Below are positions 1 through 8,669 of a DNA stretch of 64,000 nt, one piece after another. The position numbers and the translations under genes were made by a program. The stretch comes from Streptoverticillium olivoreticuli subsp. olivoreticuli (lineage in GTDB: Bacteria; Actinomycetota; Actinomycetes; Streptomycetales; Streptomycetaceae), in contig NZ_CP031455.1 of NCBI RefSeq assembly GCF_003391135.1, positions 496,001 through 560,000 of the forward strand, given 5' to 3'. A model generated the notes under the pieces. It was given only the letters and a program-made list of their open reading frames with translations. It was not told the DNA's origin and made no database searches. Each line of letters begins with the position of its first letter. Position 1 is the stretch's first letter.

Positions 1-845
1 GCGGACCAGATCTCGTCCGGCCGGCTCGGCCCCCACTCCTGCCACGCCTGCACGACGGCCGCGGCCTTGGACCAGGGGAACGAGAGGTAACCGGTCGTCC
101 CTTCGCCCACGGCGTGGGTGCGGAAGCGGAGTTCGGTGACGACACCGAAGTTGCCGTTGCCCGCACCGCGCAGGGCCCAGAACAGCTCGGGGTTGCGGGC
201 GGCGTCACAGTCGACGCTCCTGCCGTCGGCGGTGACGACGGTGGCGCCGGTGAGGCTGTCGCAGGTGAGGCCGTAGGCACGGGAGAGGATGCCGTGCCCA
301 CCGCCCAGAGTGAGCCCGGAGACGCCGACGGTGGGACAAGAACCCGCCGGGATGGTCACGCCGTGCGCGGCAAGGCCGGTGTAGACGTCGATGAGTTTGG
401 CGCCGGCGCCGATGACGGCGGTGGACGCCGACGGGGTGCGGACGCTCTTCAGCCGCGAGACGTCGATGACGAGTCGGCCGTTGCCGCTGGACCACCCGGC
501 GTAGCTGTGACCGCCGTTCCTTATGGAAACGGGTATGGAGAAGCGGCGGGCGAACGCCAGAGCCGCGGCGATGTCCGGGGTGCCGGCGACGTACGCGATC
601 GCGGCCGGGCGCAGCGCGTCGAAGCGGGTGTTGTAGAGCCGACGGGCAGCTGTGTAGTCGGCGTCGTCGGGACGTACGAGGCCGCCGGAGAGGCCCTTGC
701 CCAGGGCGGTCCAGCCGCTGTTGCCGGCCTTTTTCGCGGCTGCCCCCGCTGTGCCCGCTTTGCTCGTCGTGGTCGTGATGCCCCAGGCGGCGGTCGCCGC
801 CAGTCCGGTACCCGCTGCCAGAAGTGTGCGCCTGCCGATGGCCAT
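1..845 (-). CDS. FAD-binding (BBE-like) secreted oxidoreductase, 3' end outside window
   Basis: About 281 N-terminal residues of an FAD-linked oxidase of the berberine-bridge/6-hydroxynicotine-oxidase type are visible. The start (ATG at 845) opens MAIGRRTLLAAGTG, a twin-arginine (Tat) signal, so the enzyme is probably exported folded with its flavin. The FAD_binding_4 domain follows: RNGGHSYAG around residue 110 carries the histidine that usually binds FAD covalently, and VGVSGLTLGGGHG lies around residue 175. Family members are about 450-500 aa, so the substrate domain and C-terminal BBE segment lie outside the window. Substrate unknown; family members oxidise sugars, alkaloids or polyketides. 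Confidence 0.85.
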   Translation of the reverse strand, partial: MAIGRRTLLAAGTGLAATAAWGITTTTSKAGTAGAAAKKAGNSGWTALGKGLSGGLVRPDDADYTAARRLYNTRFDALRPAAIAYVAGTPDIAAALAFARRFSIPVSIRNGGHSYAGWSSGNGRLVIDVSRLKSVRTPSASTAVIGAGAKLIDVYTGLAAHGVTIPAGSCPTVGVSGLTLGGGHGILSRAYGLTCDSLTGATVVTADGRSVDCDAARNPELFWALRGAGNGNFGVVTELRFRTHAVGEGTTGYLSFPWSKAAAVVQAWQEWGPSRPDEIWS

Positions 846-1405
846 GCCGATTCCGCCCCTTTGATGCCCTTGCGTGTGCGCGGTGCGCCTTGCCGAGGTC
901 CCCGTTGATCAAACAGATGGTCCGGTGGGGCGGGTGGTTCCGTCCTCACGGCCGGAGGGGCGGCGGAACGCGCGCACCGCTGGCAGGCAGGGCCTACGAC
1001 GAGCCGACGGGCAGGAGTCAGCCGGGCGTACGAGAGCGGGGACCGGTGACCTTCCGTCGGCAGGCCTGGGCCACATGCCGGTCACGGGCCCAGGACAACC
1101 AGGGCGGCGACCAGGACGGCGACCAGGCCGAGAAAGCCGACTTCCTGCGGGCCAGGCGCCACCGGGAAGCCAGGTACAGCAGCTCGCCCGATCAGCCGGG
1201 CCGTCATCTTCGCGCATGGCTGCATCGGATGTATTTTCCTGGCCCCGGCGGCGCGCTGGTGGACCCCGGCAGACGGTGGAGTCGACATTGATCTCCCAGG
1301 TGGCACGGTGACGTGCCGGGTCCTGAAGCTCGCCGGACAGCTCTGCTATCGCTGGCCCGACAAGCTGGTGGCCGAAGCCGTGGTCGAGGAGGCGGGGCCT
1401 CACGG
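846..1405. other. Intergenic stretch with a possible transposase scrap
   Basis: No intact gene is convincing here. On the minus strand around 1225-1310 one frame reads WEINVDSTVCRGPPARRRGQ, which resembles the DST catalytic region of IS5-type transposases (compare VAVDSTVVRAHQHAAGARQ in the element at 23.4-24.3 kb). It is too short and frameshifted to be functional. The rest shows no coding signal I trust. Confidence 0.4.
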
Positions 1406-2221
1406 TCAGTCGGGGTAGCGCCCGATCAGCTTCGTCAGGTTGTCCAGTCTGGTGAGGATCCGGTCTTCGGGAAGTTCGTCGAGAAAGAGGGTCAGCCGTT
1501 CGACGCCGACTTCCACGTAGGCGTCGATGAGGCGCTCGTCGTCTCCCGGGACCTTGTAGACCGACACCGGTACGCCGTCGGCGGCGGCCAGTTGCGCCGG
1601 GACGTCGGCGGGGTCCGCGACGGCCGTGGGCATCCACACATCGCCGTACGTCCGTACCCTGGCCAGCACGCGGGGCCCCTCCCCGCCGTGGTAGATCGGG
1701 GGCGTACGCAGGGGCTTGGGCCAGGAGTAGACCGGGGCGAAGTCGATGTGTTCGCCGTGGAACTCGGCCTCGCCCTCGGTCCAGATCTCCTTGAGCGCGG
1801 CCAGCTGCTCGGTGAGACGGGCACCGCGTGTGCGGGGGTCGACGCCGTGGTCGCGCATCTCGTCGGTGTGCCAGCCCGCGCCGACGCCGAACAGGAACCG
1901 GCCGCCCGACAGCCGGTCGAGGCTGGCCGCCTCCTTCGCCGTCTGGAACACGTCCCGCTGCGGCAGGATGGCGATGCCGGTGCCCAGCAGCAGCTTCTCG
2001 GTGACCGCCGCGGCCATCGACAGCGCGACGAACGGGTCGTAGATCCGCAGGAGCGACCGGGGCGGCGGGCCGCCCTGCGGAAATTCGACCTCCGAGTGCA
2101 CCGGGATATGTGTGTGCTCGGGGACGAACATCGCGTCGAATCCGCGTTCCTCCAACGCCTTGGCCAGCCGGTCCGGGCGAATGCCCTCGTCGGTCATCAA
2201 GCTGTGCACACCGAACTTCAT
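1406..2221 (-). CDS. LLM-class F420-dependent oxidoreductase
   Basis: A 271-aa luciferase-like TIM-barrel oxidoreductase. It opens MKFGVHSLMTDEGI and carries the family hallmarks GGRFLFGVGAGW (about residue 110) and a C-terminal ERLTLFLDELP segment. Such enzymes in actinobacteria usually take hydride from reduced F420; the substrate cannot be told. I choose the ATG at 2221 rather than 2248 because a GGAGG lies 9 nt upstream and this start is separated by one base from the stop of the NmrA-like gene, which implies translational coupling. Both genes are read away from the XRE regulator at 3302. Confidence 0.85.
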   Translation of the reverse strand: MKFGVHSLMTDEGIRPDRLAKALEERGFDAMFVPEHTHIPVHSEVEFPQGGPPPRSLLRIYDPFVALSMAAAVTEKLLLGTGIAILPQRDVFQTAKEAASLDRLSGGRFLFGVGAGWHTDEMRDHGVDPRTRGARLTEQLAALKEIWTEGEAEFHGEHIDFAPVYSWPKPLRTPPIYHGGEGPRVLARVRTYGDVWMPTAVADPADVPAQLAAADGVPVSVYKVPGDDERLIDAYVEVGVERLTLFLDELPEDRILTRLDNLTKLIGRYPD

Positions 2222-2222
2222 C

Positions 2223-3200
2223 TCAGATCGCCTCCACGATCTCGGCACGGTGCCGCGCCAGCCAGCCGTCCAGCGGCTCCAGGCTCGGGTTGAGCCGGCG
2301 CACCAGGTCCAGGTCGCGCGCGCCGGTGAAGTAGGCGGACGCCTCGGAGTAGAACTCGAACATGTTCGCCACCTCCACCGCGCTCGGGTATCCGGCGGCG
2401 CGCGCCTGTGTATAGGTCTGCGGCCGGTAGGTCACCTGCTCGCCGAGGAGCTCAGTGAACTTGGCCGCCAGTTCATCGCCCGTGGCATGCTCACCGGCGA
2501 TGCTGACGGTGCGGCCGACGAACTCCACGCCTCGTCGCAGGACGCCCAGTGCGGTGCGGCCGATGTCATCGGCGGCGATCATGGCCAGCGGGTTGGCCGC
2601 CATGGGAGTGGCCAGGACGAGTTTGCCGTCGGCGTCGCGGTGCGGGCCCTGCCCTTGGGTGAACGCCTCGTAGTAGAAGGTGGTCTGCAGGAAGGTCGTC
2701 GGCACGCCGAGCGTCGTGAAGGCGGCATTGGCCTCCGCTTTGGCGTCGAAGTGCGGCACCGCGTACGCGCCGAGCGGCGTCGGCACCGTACGGCCGAGGT
2801 GGGCGAAGTACGGCCGGGTGTCCTCCAGGGTGGACCACACCACGTGCCGCAGGCCGTTCGCCTTCGCGGCACGGGCGGCGACGTGGGCCTGGTCGATCTC
2901 CATCCGGGCACGGTCGCGGGCCGCTTCCTGCTCCGGTGTGAGCGGCGCCCAGAAGTTGGTGACCACGAACGCGCCGTAGGCGCCCGCGAAGGCCCGGTGC
3001 GCTGAGGCCTCGTCGTCGAGGTCGGCCCGGACCACCTCCGCACCGCGTTCGGCCAGCGCACGCGCCTTCGGAGAGTCGGCGTCCCGCGTGAGGGCCCGGA
3101 CCGTGAAACCGCTGTCGGGGGCGTCGAGGATCGCGCGCACCAGGCCGCCGCCCTGCGCACCGGTCGCGCCCACCACTGCAATGGTCTTGTGTTCGCTCAT
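2223..3200 (-). CDS. NmrA/HSCARG-like NAD(P)-binding protein
   Basis: A 325-aa atypical short-chain dehydrogenase of the NmrA/HSCARG group. The Rossmann motif VVGATGAQGG sits at residues 9-18 and the protein lacks the classical YxxxK pair, as is usual for NmrA-like sensors and reductases. It is first in a two-gene operon with the LLM oxidoreductase (one-base gap) and divergent from the XRE regulator, which is the probable controller. The purine-rich GGAGGA lies unusually close to the ATG at 3200. Confidence 0.85.
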   Translation of the reverse strand: MSEHKTIAVVGATGAQGGGLVRAILDAPDSGFTVRALTRDADSPKARALAERGAEVVRADLDDEASAHRAFAGAYGAFVVTNFWAPLTPEQEAARDRARMEIDQAHVAARAAKANGLRHVVWSTLEDTRPYFAHLGRTVPTPLGAYAVPHFDAKAEANAAFTTLGVPTTFLQTTFYYEAFTQGQGPHRDADGKLVLATPMAANPLAMIAADDIGRTALGVLRRGVEFVGRTVSIAGEHATGDELAAKFTELLGEQVTYRPQTYTQARAAGYPSAVEVANMFEFYSEASAYFTGARDLDLVRRLNPSLEPLDGWLARHRAEIVEAI

Positions 3201-3301
3201 TCCTCCACGCTGACACTTTTTCTCCCCTCGCGCGTGCCCCTGCGCCGGGTACCCATGGCAGGGGGTGGCAGCGCGTCGGCCCGCGGGGCGACAATGAGTA
3301 C

Positions 3302-4192
3302 ATGGCTGAGGAGTTGGGCGAGTTCCTACGGGCCCGCCGTGCCGCGCTGGCCCCCGAGGACAGTGGCGTGCCGACGTACGGGACGCCGCGCCGAGTGCCG
3401 GGGCTGCGCCGCGACGAGGTGGCCCGCCTGGCCGGCATCAGCGTGAACTACTACACGCGCCTGGAACAGGGCGAGAGCCACCAGGTGTCGGACTCCGTGC
3501 TCCAAGCGCTGGGCACCGCGCTTCAGCTGACTGTGGACGAGCGGGCCCACCTGCTCCGCCTCGCCCGCCCCGCCCAGGCCCGGCAGACACGCCACCCCTA
3601 CGGCCCCGAACATCTGCGCCCGTCCGTGCTCGCGCTGGTGGAGAGCACCATCGACCAGGCGGCGATCGTCGTGGGCCGCTACTTCGACCTGCTCGGCGCC
3701 AACCGGCTCGGCTATGCGCTCTACGGCCTCACCCCCGGCCGGCCGACCAACCTGGCCAAGCTGATGTTCCTGGACCCGGCCATGGCCGACCTGATGCCGA
3801 ACTGGCACACCGAGGCCGTCCACACCGCCGCCTACCTGCGCATGGCCACCGGCGACATGCCCGACGATCCCATGCTCGCCGACCTCGTCGGCGAACTCAG
3901 CATCAAAAGTCCCGAGTTCGCCCGCATATGGGCCACCCAGCCCGTCGCCGAATGTGGACACTCCACACGCCACTACCACCACCCCCTCGTCGGCCCCCTC
4001 GAATTGCACGAAGAAAGCCTGCGCGTGTCCGACGACCCGGGCCAGCGCATCATCTTCCAGGGCGCTGCTCCCGGAACCGACTCAGCGGATCGCCTCCGCA
4101 TGCTCGACACGATCAGCTCGTCCTTCCCCTCGCAGCCGACAACGACGCCGACCGGTCACCGAGGGTCACCCCCACCGGTTGGGACTGACTGA
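3302..4192 (+). CDS. XRE-family regulator with MmyB-like ligand domain
   Basis: A 296-aa cytoplasmic regulator. An N-terminal helix-turn-helix occupies residues 10-75: GLRRDEVARLAGISVNYYTR is the recognition region typical of this family, followed by LEQG. A PAS-like MmyB domain follows at about residues 100-270, with the usual GRYFDLLGAN and LVGELS segments. Family members usually repress or activate a divergent oxidoreductase, which fits the NmrA-like gene starting about 100 bp away in the opposite direction. The last 25 residues are low-complexity, and transposase debris begins directly after the stop. Confidence 0.88.
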   Translation: MAEELGEFLRARRAALAPEDSGVPTYGTPRRVPGLRRDEVARLAGISVNYYTRLEQGESHQVSDSVLQALGTALQLTVDERAHLLRLARPAQARQTRHPYGPEHLRPSVLALVESTIDQAAIVVGRYFDLLGANRLGYALYGLTPGRPTNLAKLMFLDPAMADLMPNWHTEAVHTAAYLRMATGDMPDDPMLADLVGELSIKSPEFARIWATQPVAECGHSTRHYHHPLVGPLELHEESLRVSDDPGQRIIFQGAAPGTDSADRLRMLDTISSSFPSQPTTTPTGHRGSPPPVGTD

Positions 4193-4197
4193 TCGCT

Positions 4198-4556
4198 TCA
4201 AAATGAGATTCGGACTCGTCTCAAGCAGATGGTGCTGCAAGCGAGTTGGAGCAGGACGAGGTGCAGGTCGGCGCGTATCCCGTAGCGGATGCGGAGTCGT
4301 TTGAACTGGTGGAGCCAGGCAAAGATGCGCCCGAGGACCCGGCGGGTCCTGCCCGCGCCGGAGACGTGCGGTTTGCCGCGGCGGGCGATCTTGGATGTGA
4401 TCCCGCGGACCCGGATGAACAGCCGACACTTGTCGAAGCCGTAGCCGCAGCCGCGGTCGGCGAAGATCCGCCGAGGGCGGTGGCGGGGCCGGCCGTACAG
4501 AGCGCGGATGCGTGGTACAGCATCCGGCAGCGGCATGAGCTGGGGTGACTCAGCAA
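4198..4556 (-). pseudogene. IS5-type transposase C-terminal remnant
   Basis: In one minus-strand frame the sequence reads RIFADRGCGYGFDKCR, then GITSKIARRGKPHVSGAG, then IFAWLHQFKRLRIRYGIRAD and ends in LLQLACSTICLRR. This is the C-terminal catalytic third of an IS5-family transposase, with the ADRGYD-like aspartate and the WLHQFKRLR(I)RY block. The N-terminal part is unrecognisable and no terminal inverted repeats could be paired, so this is an inactive fragment. Confidence 0.75.
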
Positions 4557-4922
4557 TGCCGCGGTGGCAGCTTCGACGTCGCCCTGGTGCTCGGCGAGCG
4601 CGCCCTAGACGGACTCGCGGATCATGTCGACGGGCCCGGACGGCTCCTGGAACACCCGACGGGCGATGGCGTCCATCACGGTCGCGCCGGAGACGCAGCG
4701 ACGGTGAGGTCATCAACGCCTGTCAGGACGGCTCCGGTCTCCGACCCCCTTGGTGTACGGTCCATGTCAGGCCGTTGCCGGTGAGACGTCGCCGGTCAGG
4801 CTGGTGCCCCCGTGGCAGCGGTCGTACCGAGCCGGGTCACCGTCCGCGTCGGACACATCGATGCACAGTTCGACAGCCCGGGCCGGCGGTGACCGGAGGC
4901 CCCTGGCAGGGACGCGCAGGAA

Positions 4923-5543
4923 ATGTGGTCCCTGCTCACCCTCTACCAGACACTTCGGACCGTGATGGTGGAGGCCGCCGAGTCCCGGCCGGGCATCGAC
5001 CCGGACCGCTGCGGCTTCACCATAGCCATCCAGACTGCCCGCGACCTCGTAAATCCAGGCCGCCGACGTCATCAAGCCCGGCGCCCCGGGCGTCGACACC
5101 ACCGGCGTCATCGGCAACCGGATCCTGGCCGGGCTCCTCCCGCACCGGCGCCCCGCATCAGCACCCGAAAAGTCAGGTCATCGGTCTCCCGCTACACCGA
5201 ACACCAGGACGACGGCCGCCCCGACATCAGCCGCCTGGTCACCGGCCTCGACGTCACCATCCTCGAACCCGATCCCGACCTGCCGACCGTCTCCTACGAC
5301 GACTGGTACACACCGCCCGCCGACCGGCGTCGACAGCGCGTCCTGGACCTCCTCCACGCAGATCCCGACCGCCAGTGGCACACCCGCGACCTCGCCCGCC
5401 ACCTCGGCGACATCACCCTCAGCACCATGTACCGCCAACTCGACAGGTGGGCCGCACACGGACTCATCACCAAGACCAGACCCGCCACATGCAGCAGCCC
5501 GAGAACCCCACCAACCCCCTTGCCGCCAGCGGAAATATGCTAA
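4923..5543 (+). pseudogene. IS4-type transposase C-terminal remnant with two frameshifts
   Basis: The frame opens WSLLTLYQTLRTVMVEAAES and later reads STRKVRSSVSRY and RPDISRLVTGLDVTILEPDP, which I recognise as the C-terminal part of an IS4-family transposase common in Streptomyces. Between about 5047 and 5160 the homologous reading sits in another frame (IQAADVIKPGAPGVDTTGVI) before returning, so two opposite frameshifts interrupt it. A winged-helix-like tail (RQWHTRDLARHLGDITLS) follows. Dead fragment. Confidence 0.7.
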
Positions 5544-5702
5544 CTACCCGGCCTTGGGGAGAGCCCCATCTCCCACGATCAGTACAACAACGATCACTCT
5601 ACGCCGGTCACGAACTCCTGCCACATGACGGCCAATCAGCTCACCACACCCAGAAACAGGCTCCTGACCAGCAGGAATAGCGAACTACAACTGGAGTACT
5701 AA

Positions 5703-5721
5703 GAGACTGTCTCACGTGGTG
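5703..5721 (+). repeat. Left terminal inverted repeat of the IS
   Basis: GAGACTGTCTCACGTGGTG. It matches the reverse complement of 7069-7087 at 18 of 19 positions. The transposase stop codon lies inside this repeat. Confidence 0.85.
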
Positions 5722-6529
5722 AGTTTCGCGAGTTTCTTGTAGCAGACGAGAGCAGCGGCGAGGCCCAGGAAGGCGAGGAAGTGGCTGCCCTTGCGTTCAT
5801 AGCGGACGGTGAGACGGCGGTAGCCGAACAGCCAGGCGATCGATCTTTCGATCTTCCAGCGGTGTCGGCCGAGCCGCTCGCCGGACTCGACACCCGGGCG
5901 CGCGATACGCGGGATGAGCCCTCGTGCGCGGAGCCAGGCGAGGTGTTCGGCGGAGAAGTACGCCTTGTCGGCGCGGACCTTGACCGGTCGCCGTCGTCGT
6001 GGCCCGCGCCGAGAGCGTATGGCGGGAAGGCCCAGGAGCAGCGGCTTGAACGCCTGGCTGTCGTGCACATTCGCGCCGGAGACCGCGACGGCAAGCGGGA
6101 TGCCCTGGGCTTCGGACAGCACATGCAGTTTGCTGCCCTTCTTGCCGCGATCGACCGGGTTCGGTCCGGTCAGCGCGCCCCCCCTTTTCGCACGGACGGA
6201 CGCGGCGTCGATGATCGCTGAGGTCCAGTCCAGCTCGCCCTTGGCACCGAGTTCGTCCAGGACGGCCCGTGTAGCCGGCGCCACAGTCCGGCCTTGGTCC
6301 ACGTCGTGAACCGGCGGTGCGCAGTGGCAGGCGAGGTGCCGAACGTCGGCGGCAGGTAGCGCCAGGCGCAACCGCCGGTCAGCACGTACACCACCGCCGT
6401 GAACACCTTCCGGTCCGCCACCGGCGCCGTCCCGCCACCCTGCTGCCTGGGCCGGAACGGCGGTATCAGCGGCGCGGCTACCTTCCACAGCCCATCGGGT
6501 ACCAGTTTCCGCGCAAGATCCACAGCCAT
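5712..6529 (-). CDS. IS5-family transposase (OrfA/OrfB, frameshift)
   Basis: Two overlapping frames encode one DDE transposase that cuts and joins the element ends. OrfA (6529 down to about 6170) starts MAVDLARKLVPDGLWKVAAP and carries the DUF4096-like N-terminal domain (VLTGGCAWRYLPPTFG). The catalytic half continues in the other frame: IIDAASVRAKRGG (first Asp), VRADKAYFS (second Asp) and WKIERSIAWLFGYRRL (Glu). The switch of frame is near 6275. Ribosomal frameshifting is usual in this IS group, so the gene may be functional rather than mutated. Confidence 0.8.
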
Positions 6530-6627
6530 AGTGGACGAACATGCTTCAAGCGGCGCCTGCGGCCCGTGCCCGGGCTCTGTGAGGATGGCAGTTGGTCATC
6601 GAGGCTCATGACTTCTAACCTGCTCAA

Positions 6628-7062
6628 ATGATCGAAGATGATCCCGCGGTACGCGTGGGAGAGCCCGGACCACGACCGGTCCACCTGCTCTTCTCCAAGC
6701 CGGCAAGACCGTTCGGGGACGACCCCATGCTCGACTTCCTCGTGAAAGCTCGCGGGCAATGGGTGAACGTCGAGACCCTGGTGCGGACCTGGGACGGCGA
6801 CGGCCTCGACACCTTCCTCGCCTCGCTGGCCGAGGACTTCCCCGGCTGGGAAGGAGCGCGCGCCTGGCGCTCCCTGGAACGCGACCTGACGATCTCAGCG
6901 GAACACCGCCCAGGCGGCTACGTCCACCTGACATGGGGCATCCACGACCGGCCTCTGTCCGAGGAGTGGCACTTCGAGACCACCACCGTGCACGCGGCTG
7001 GCGAGGAGATGCGAAACCTCGCCGCTGAGTTCCACACGTTTCTCACGAGCACGGTCGAGTAG
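6628..7062 (+). CDS. Passenger protein inside the IS (DUF6228-like)
   Basis: A 144-aa soluble protein without signal peptide or membrane segment. The body WEGARAWRSLERDLTI, followed by HLTWGIHDRP and EEWHFETTTVHAAGEEM, resembles the DUF6228 family of small actinobacterial proteins of unknown function; this assignment is from memory of the family and moderate. It is transcribed opposite to the transposase and ends 6 bp before the right inverted repeat, so it moves with the element. Many relatives occur as free chromosomal genes, so it may have been captured. Confidence 0.7.
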   Translation: MIEDDPAVRVGEPGPRPVHLLFSKPARPFGDDPMLDFLVKARGQWVNVETLVRTWDGDGLDTFLASLAEDFPGWEGARAWRSLERDLTISAEHRPGGYVHLTWGIHDRPLSEEWHFETTTVHAAGEEMRNLAAEFHTFLTSTVE

Positions 7063-7068
7063 CTGTAG

Positions 7069-7087
7069 CACCACGTGAGACAGCCTC
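7069..7087 (-). repeat. Right terminal inverted repeat of the IS
   Basis: CACCACGTGAGACAGCCTC, the reverse complement of the left end with one mismatch. The TAA that follows matches the TAA before the left end. Confidence 0.85.
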
Positions 7088-7187
7088 TAAGGAAATTCAG
7101 CGTTACTTCCGAGCCTGTGGAGAGTAGATCTTTACAGGCTCGGTACCGTTGGCAGCGCTCACTCGTCATTTGTCATCGGAGGTTCCG

Positions 7188-8051
7188 TTGTTGGCCCACC
7201 GCGATTCCCTGAAGAGTCTTCTCGAGGCCCCGGAGATTGTCCTGGCGCCGGGCGCGGCCGATTCGGTCACTGCTCGCCTGGTCGAAGCGGCGGGCTTTCC
7301 CGCTGTCTATATGACGGGATTCGGTGCGACGGCCAGCCGGTTGGGCATGCCGGACATCGGTCTGCTCAGCCAGACGGAGATGACCGAGCATGCGCGGAAT
7401 ATGACGCGCGCGGTGTCGATCCCGGTGGTCGCGGATGCCGACACCGGATACGGGGGACCGAGCAACATCGACCGCACCGTCCGCGAGTACCTCCAGGCCG
7501 GTGTGGCAGCGATCCATCTCGAGGACCAGGTCGCGCCGAAGCGGTGCGGACAGATGAGTGGTGTGCGGCTGATGGACACGGACAGCAGCGTCAAGCGCCT
7601 GCGATGCGCCATCCGGGCACGTGGGTCCGCCGACCTGTTGGTCATCGGGCGCACGGATGCCCTGCCTGCGGAAGGTATTACGGAGGCGATCCGACGAGCC
7701 CGCCTCTACCAGGACGCCGGTGCCGACCTGGTCTTCGTCGACGGCATCAAAAGGATCGAGGAACTAGAGGCGGTCGCGGCGGGTGTCGAAGGCCTCAAAG
7801 CGGTATCCATTGTGGACGGGAACGAGACGACCGCGCTGACGGCTTCCGACCTCCAAGAGCTGGGATTCTCCCTTGCCTTCTACGCGGTGACGGCCCTTTT
7901 CACCGCGACCCGCGCCGTCGCCGACGCTTTCACGCATCTTCGGTCAGCCGGCACCCCCGCGGGCGGTCCGCCGCAGCACACCTACGACGAGTTCTCCCAA
8001 CTCGTGGGATTCGACTTTCACAAGGAACTCGATGACCGGTTCGGCGGCTGA
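7188..8051 (+). CDS. Isocitrate lyase / PEP mutase family enzyme
   Basis: A TIM-barrel C-C or P-C lyase of the ICL/PEPM superfamily. It has VYMTGFGATAS near the N-terminus, the Mg-binding VADADTGYG, the HLEDQ strand and KRCGQ, which corresponds to the KRCGH catalytic loop of isocitrate and 2-methylisocitrate lyases with Gln in place of His. Oxaloacetate hydrolases and methylisocitrate lyases are alternatives. A GGAGG at 7178-7182 favours TTG at 7188 (or 7191) over the TTG at 7149. The IS ends about 100 bp upstream. It could supply a C3/C4 precursor to the synthase genes downstream, but nothing proves this. Confidence 0.8.
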   Translation: MLAHRDSLKSLLEAPEIVLAPGAADSVTARLVEAAGFPAVYMTGFGATASRLGMPDIGLLSQTEMTEHARNMTRAVSIPVVADADTGYGGPSNIDRTVREYLQAGVAAIHLEDQVAPKRCGQMSGVRLMDTDSSVKRLRCAIRARGSADLLVIGRTDALPAEGITEAIRRARLYQDAGADLVFVDGIKRIEELEAVAAGVEGLKAVSIVDGNETTALTASDLQELGFSLAFYAVTALFTATRAVADAFTHLRSAGTPAGGPPQHTYDEFSQLVGFDFHKELDDRFGG

Positions 8052-8669
8052 TGACGCGGCGTCGTTGCCCAGGAAGGCGATCTTCAAGCAGTACGTCGCG
8101 TTCCTGGGCGGACGCGCGCCGGGCGATCAACAACGAATCCGTCTTCTCCACCCCCAATGTTCAACGGCGGAACGGGTCCGCCGCGCTGACGATGCGCGGG
8201 CCGGAGGGGCTCCCGCCTGCTGCGGGAGATGCCTGGCTCCCCCTGTGATGTCCTCCACGCCAACACCGTCGAACTTCTTAACGGCCACCCCCAGGGGCTC
8301 TGGAGGCAGGGCAACGTTCTTGTCTCCCTCCGCAGCCTCGACCTCATCGCCGTTCTCGACCTGCAAGGCCACGCGGTGCGCTGGTTCTGGGGCCCGGGGG
8401 GGGAACTGTCCGGACAGCACCAGCCCTCCGCGCGCCCAGGCAGAACAGTCCTCGTGTTCGACAACGGCCAGTCCGCCGGCCGCTCCCGCGTCCTGGAGAT
8501 CGACTGAGACGAACGGTGCTTTCTGGCGCCCGTGTGAAGTCCGAGATGCTCGACAGTCCGAAGGAGGCCCGGGCCTTCACTCACAAGGGTGGGGATGGCT
8601 TCTTCGTGCTGACGGGCGGGCAGTCTTACGGCGGTAGTACGGGACTGTCGGGAGACAGGGGATCGCGTC
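8052..8669. other. Intergenic with an arylsulfotransferase-like scrap
   Basis: Apart from the fragment at 8229-8507 I see no gene. A purine-rich AGGGGATCGCGTC precedes the start of the megasynthase at 8670. Confidence 0.4.
8229..8507 (+). pseudogene. Arylsulfotransferase-family (ASST-like) fragment
   Basis: A 92-residue reading CDVLHANTVELLNGHPQG, QGNVLVSLRSLDLIAVLDLQ, GQHQPSARPGRTVLVFDNG and SRVLEID matches repeating strands of the bacterial arylsulfotransferase beta-propeller, which normally spans 350-600 aa. Both ends are missing and a TGA follows directly, so it is a relic. Confidence 0.55.

Larger units (their letters stand above)
5703..7087. mobile_element. IS5-type insertion sequence with passenger gene
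   Basis: A 1385-bp element bounded by 19-bp terminal inverted repeats (5703-5721 and 7069-7087, one mismatch) and flanked by a direct TAA triplet at 5700-5702 and 7088-7090, consistent with a 3-bp target duplication. It holds a two-frame transposase on the minus strand and an unrelated 144-aa gene on the plus strand. The right repeat begins just after the passenger gene stop, so the passenger is inside the element. The element ends about 100 bp before the start of the lyase gene at 7188 and probably altered its promoter. Confidence 0.8.

Noticed and set aside
4508..5680. 390-codon plus-strand frame rich in Arg/Pro
   Set aside because: Runs through transposase relics in the wrong frame; low-complexity RPHHP-type text.
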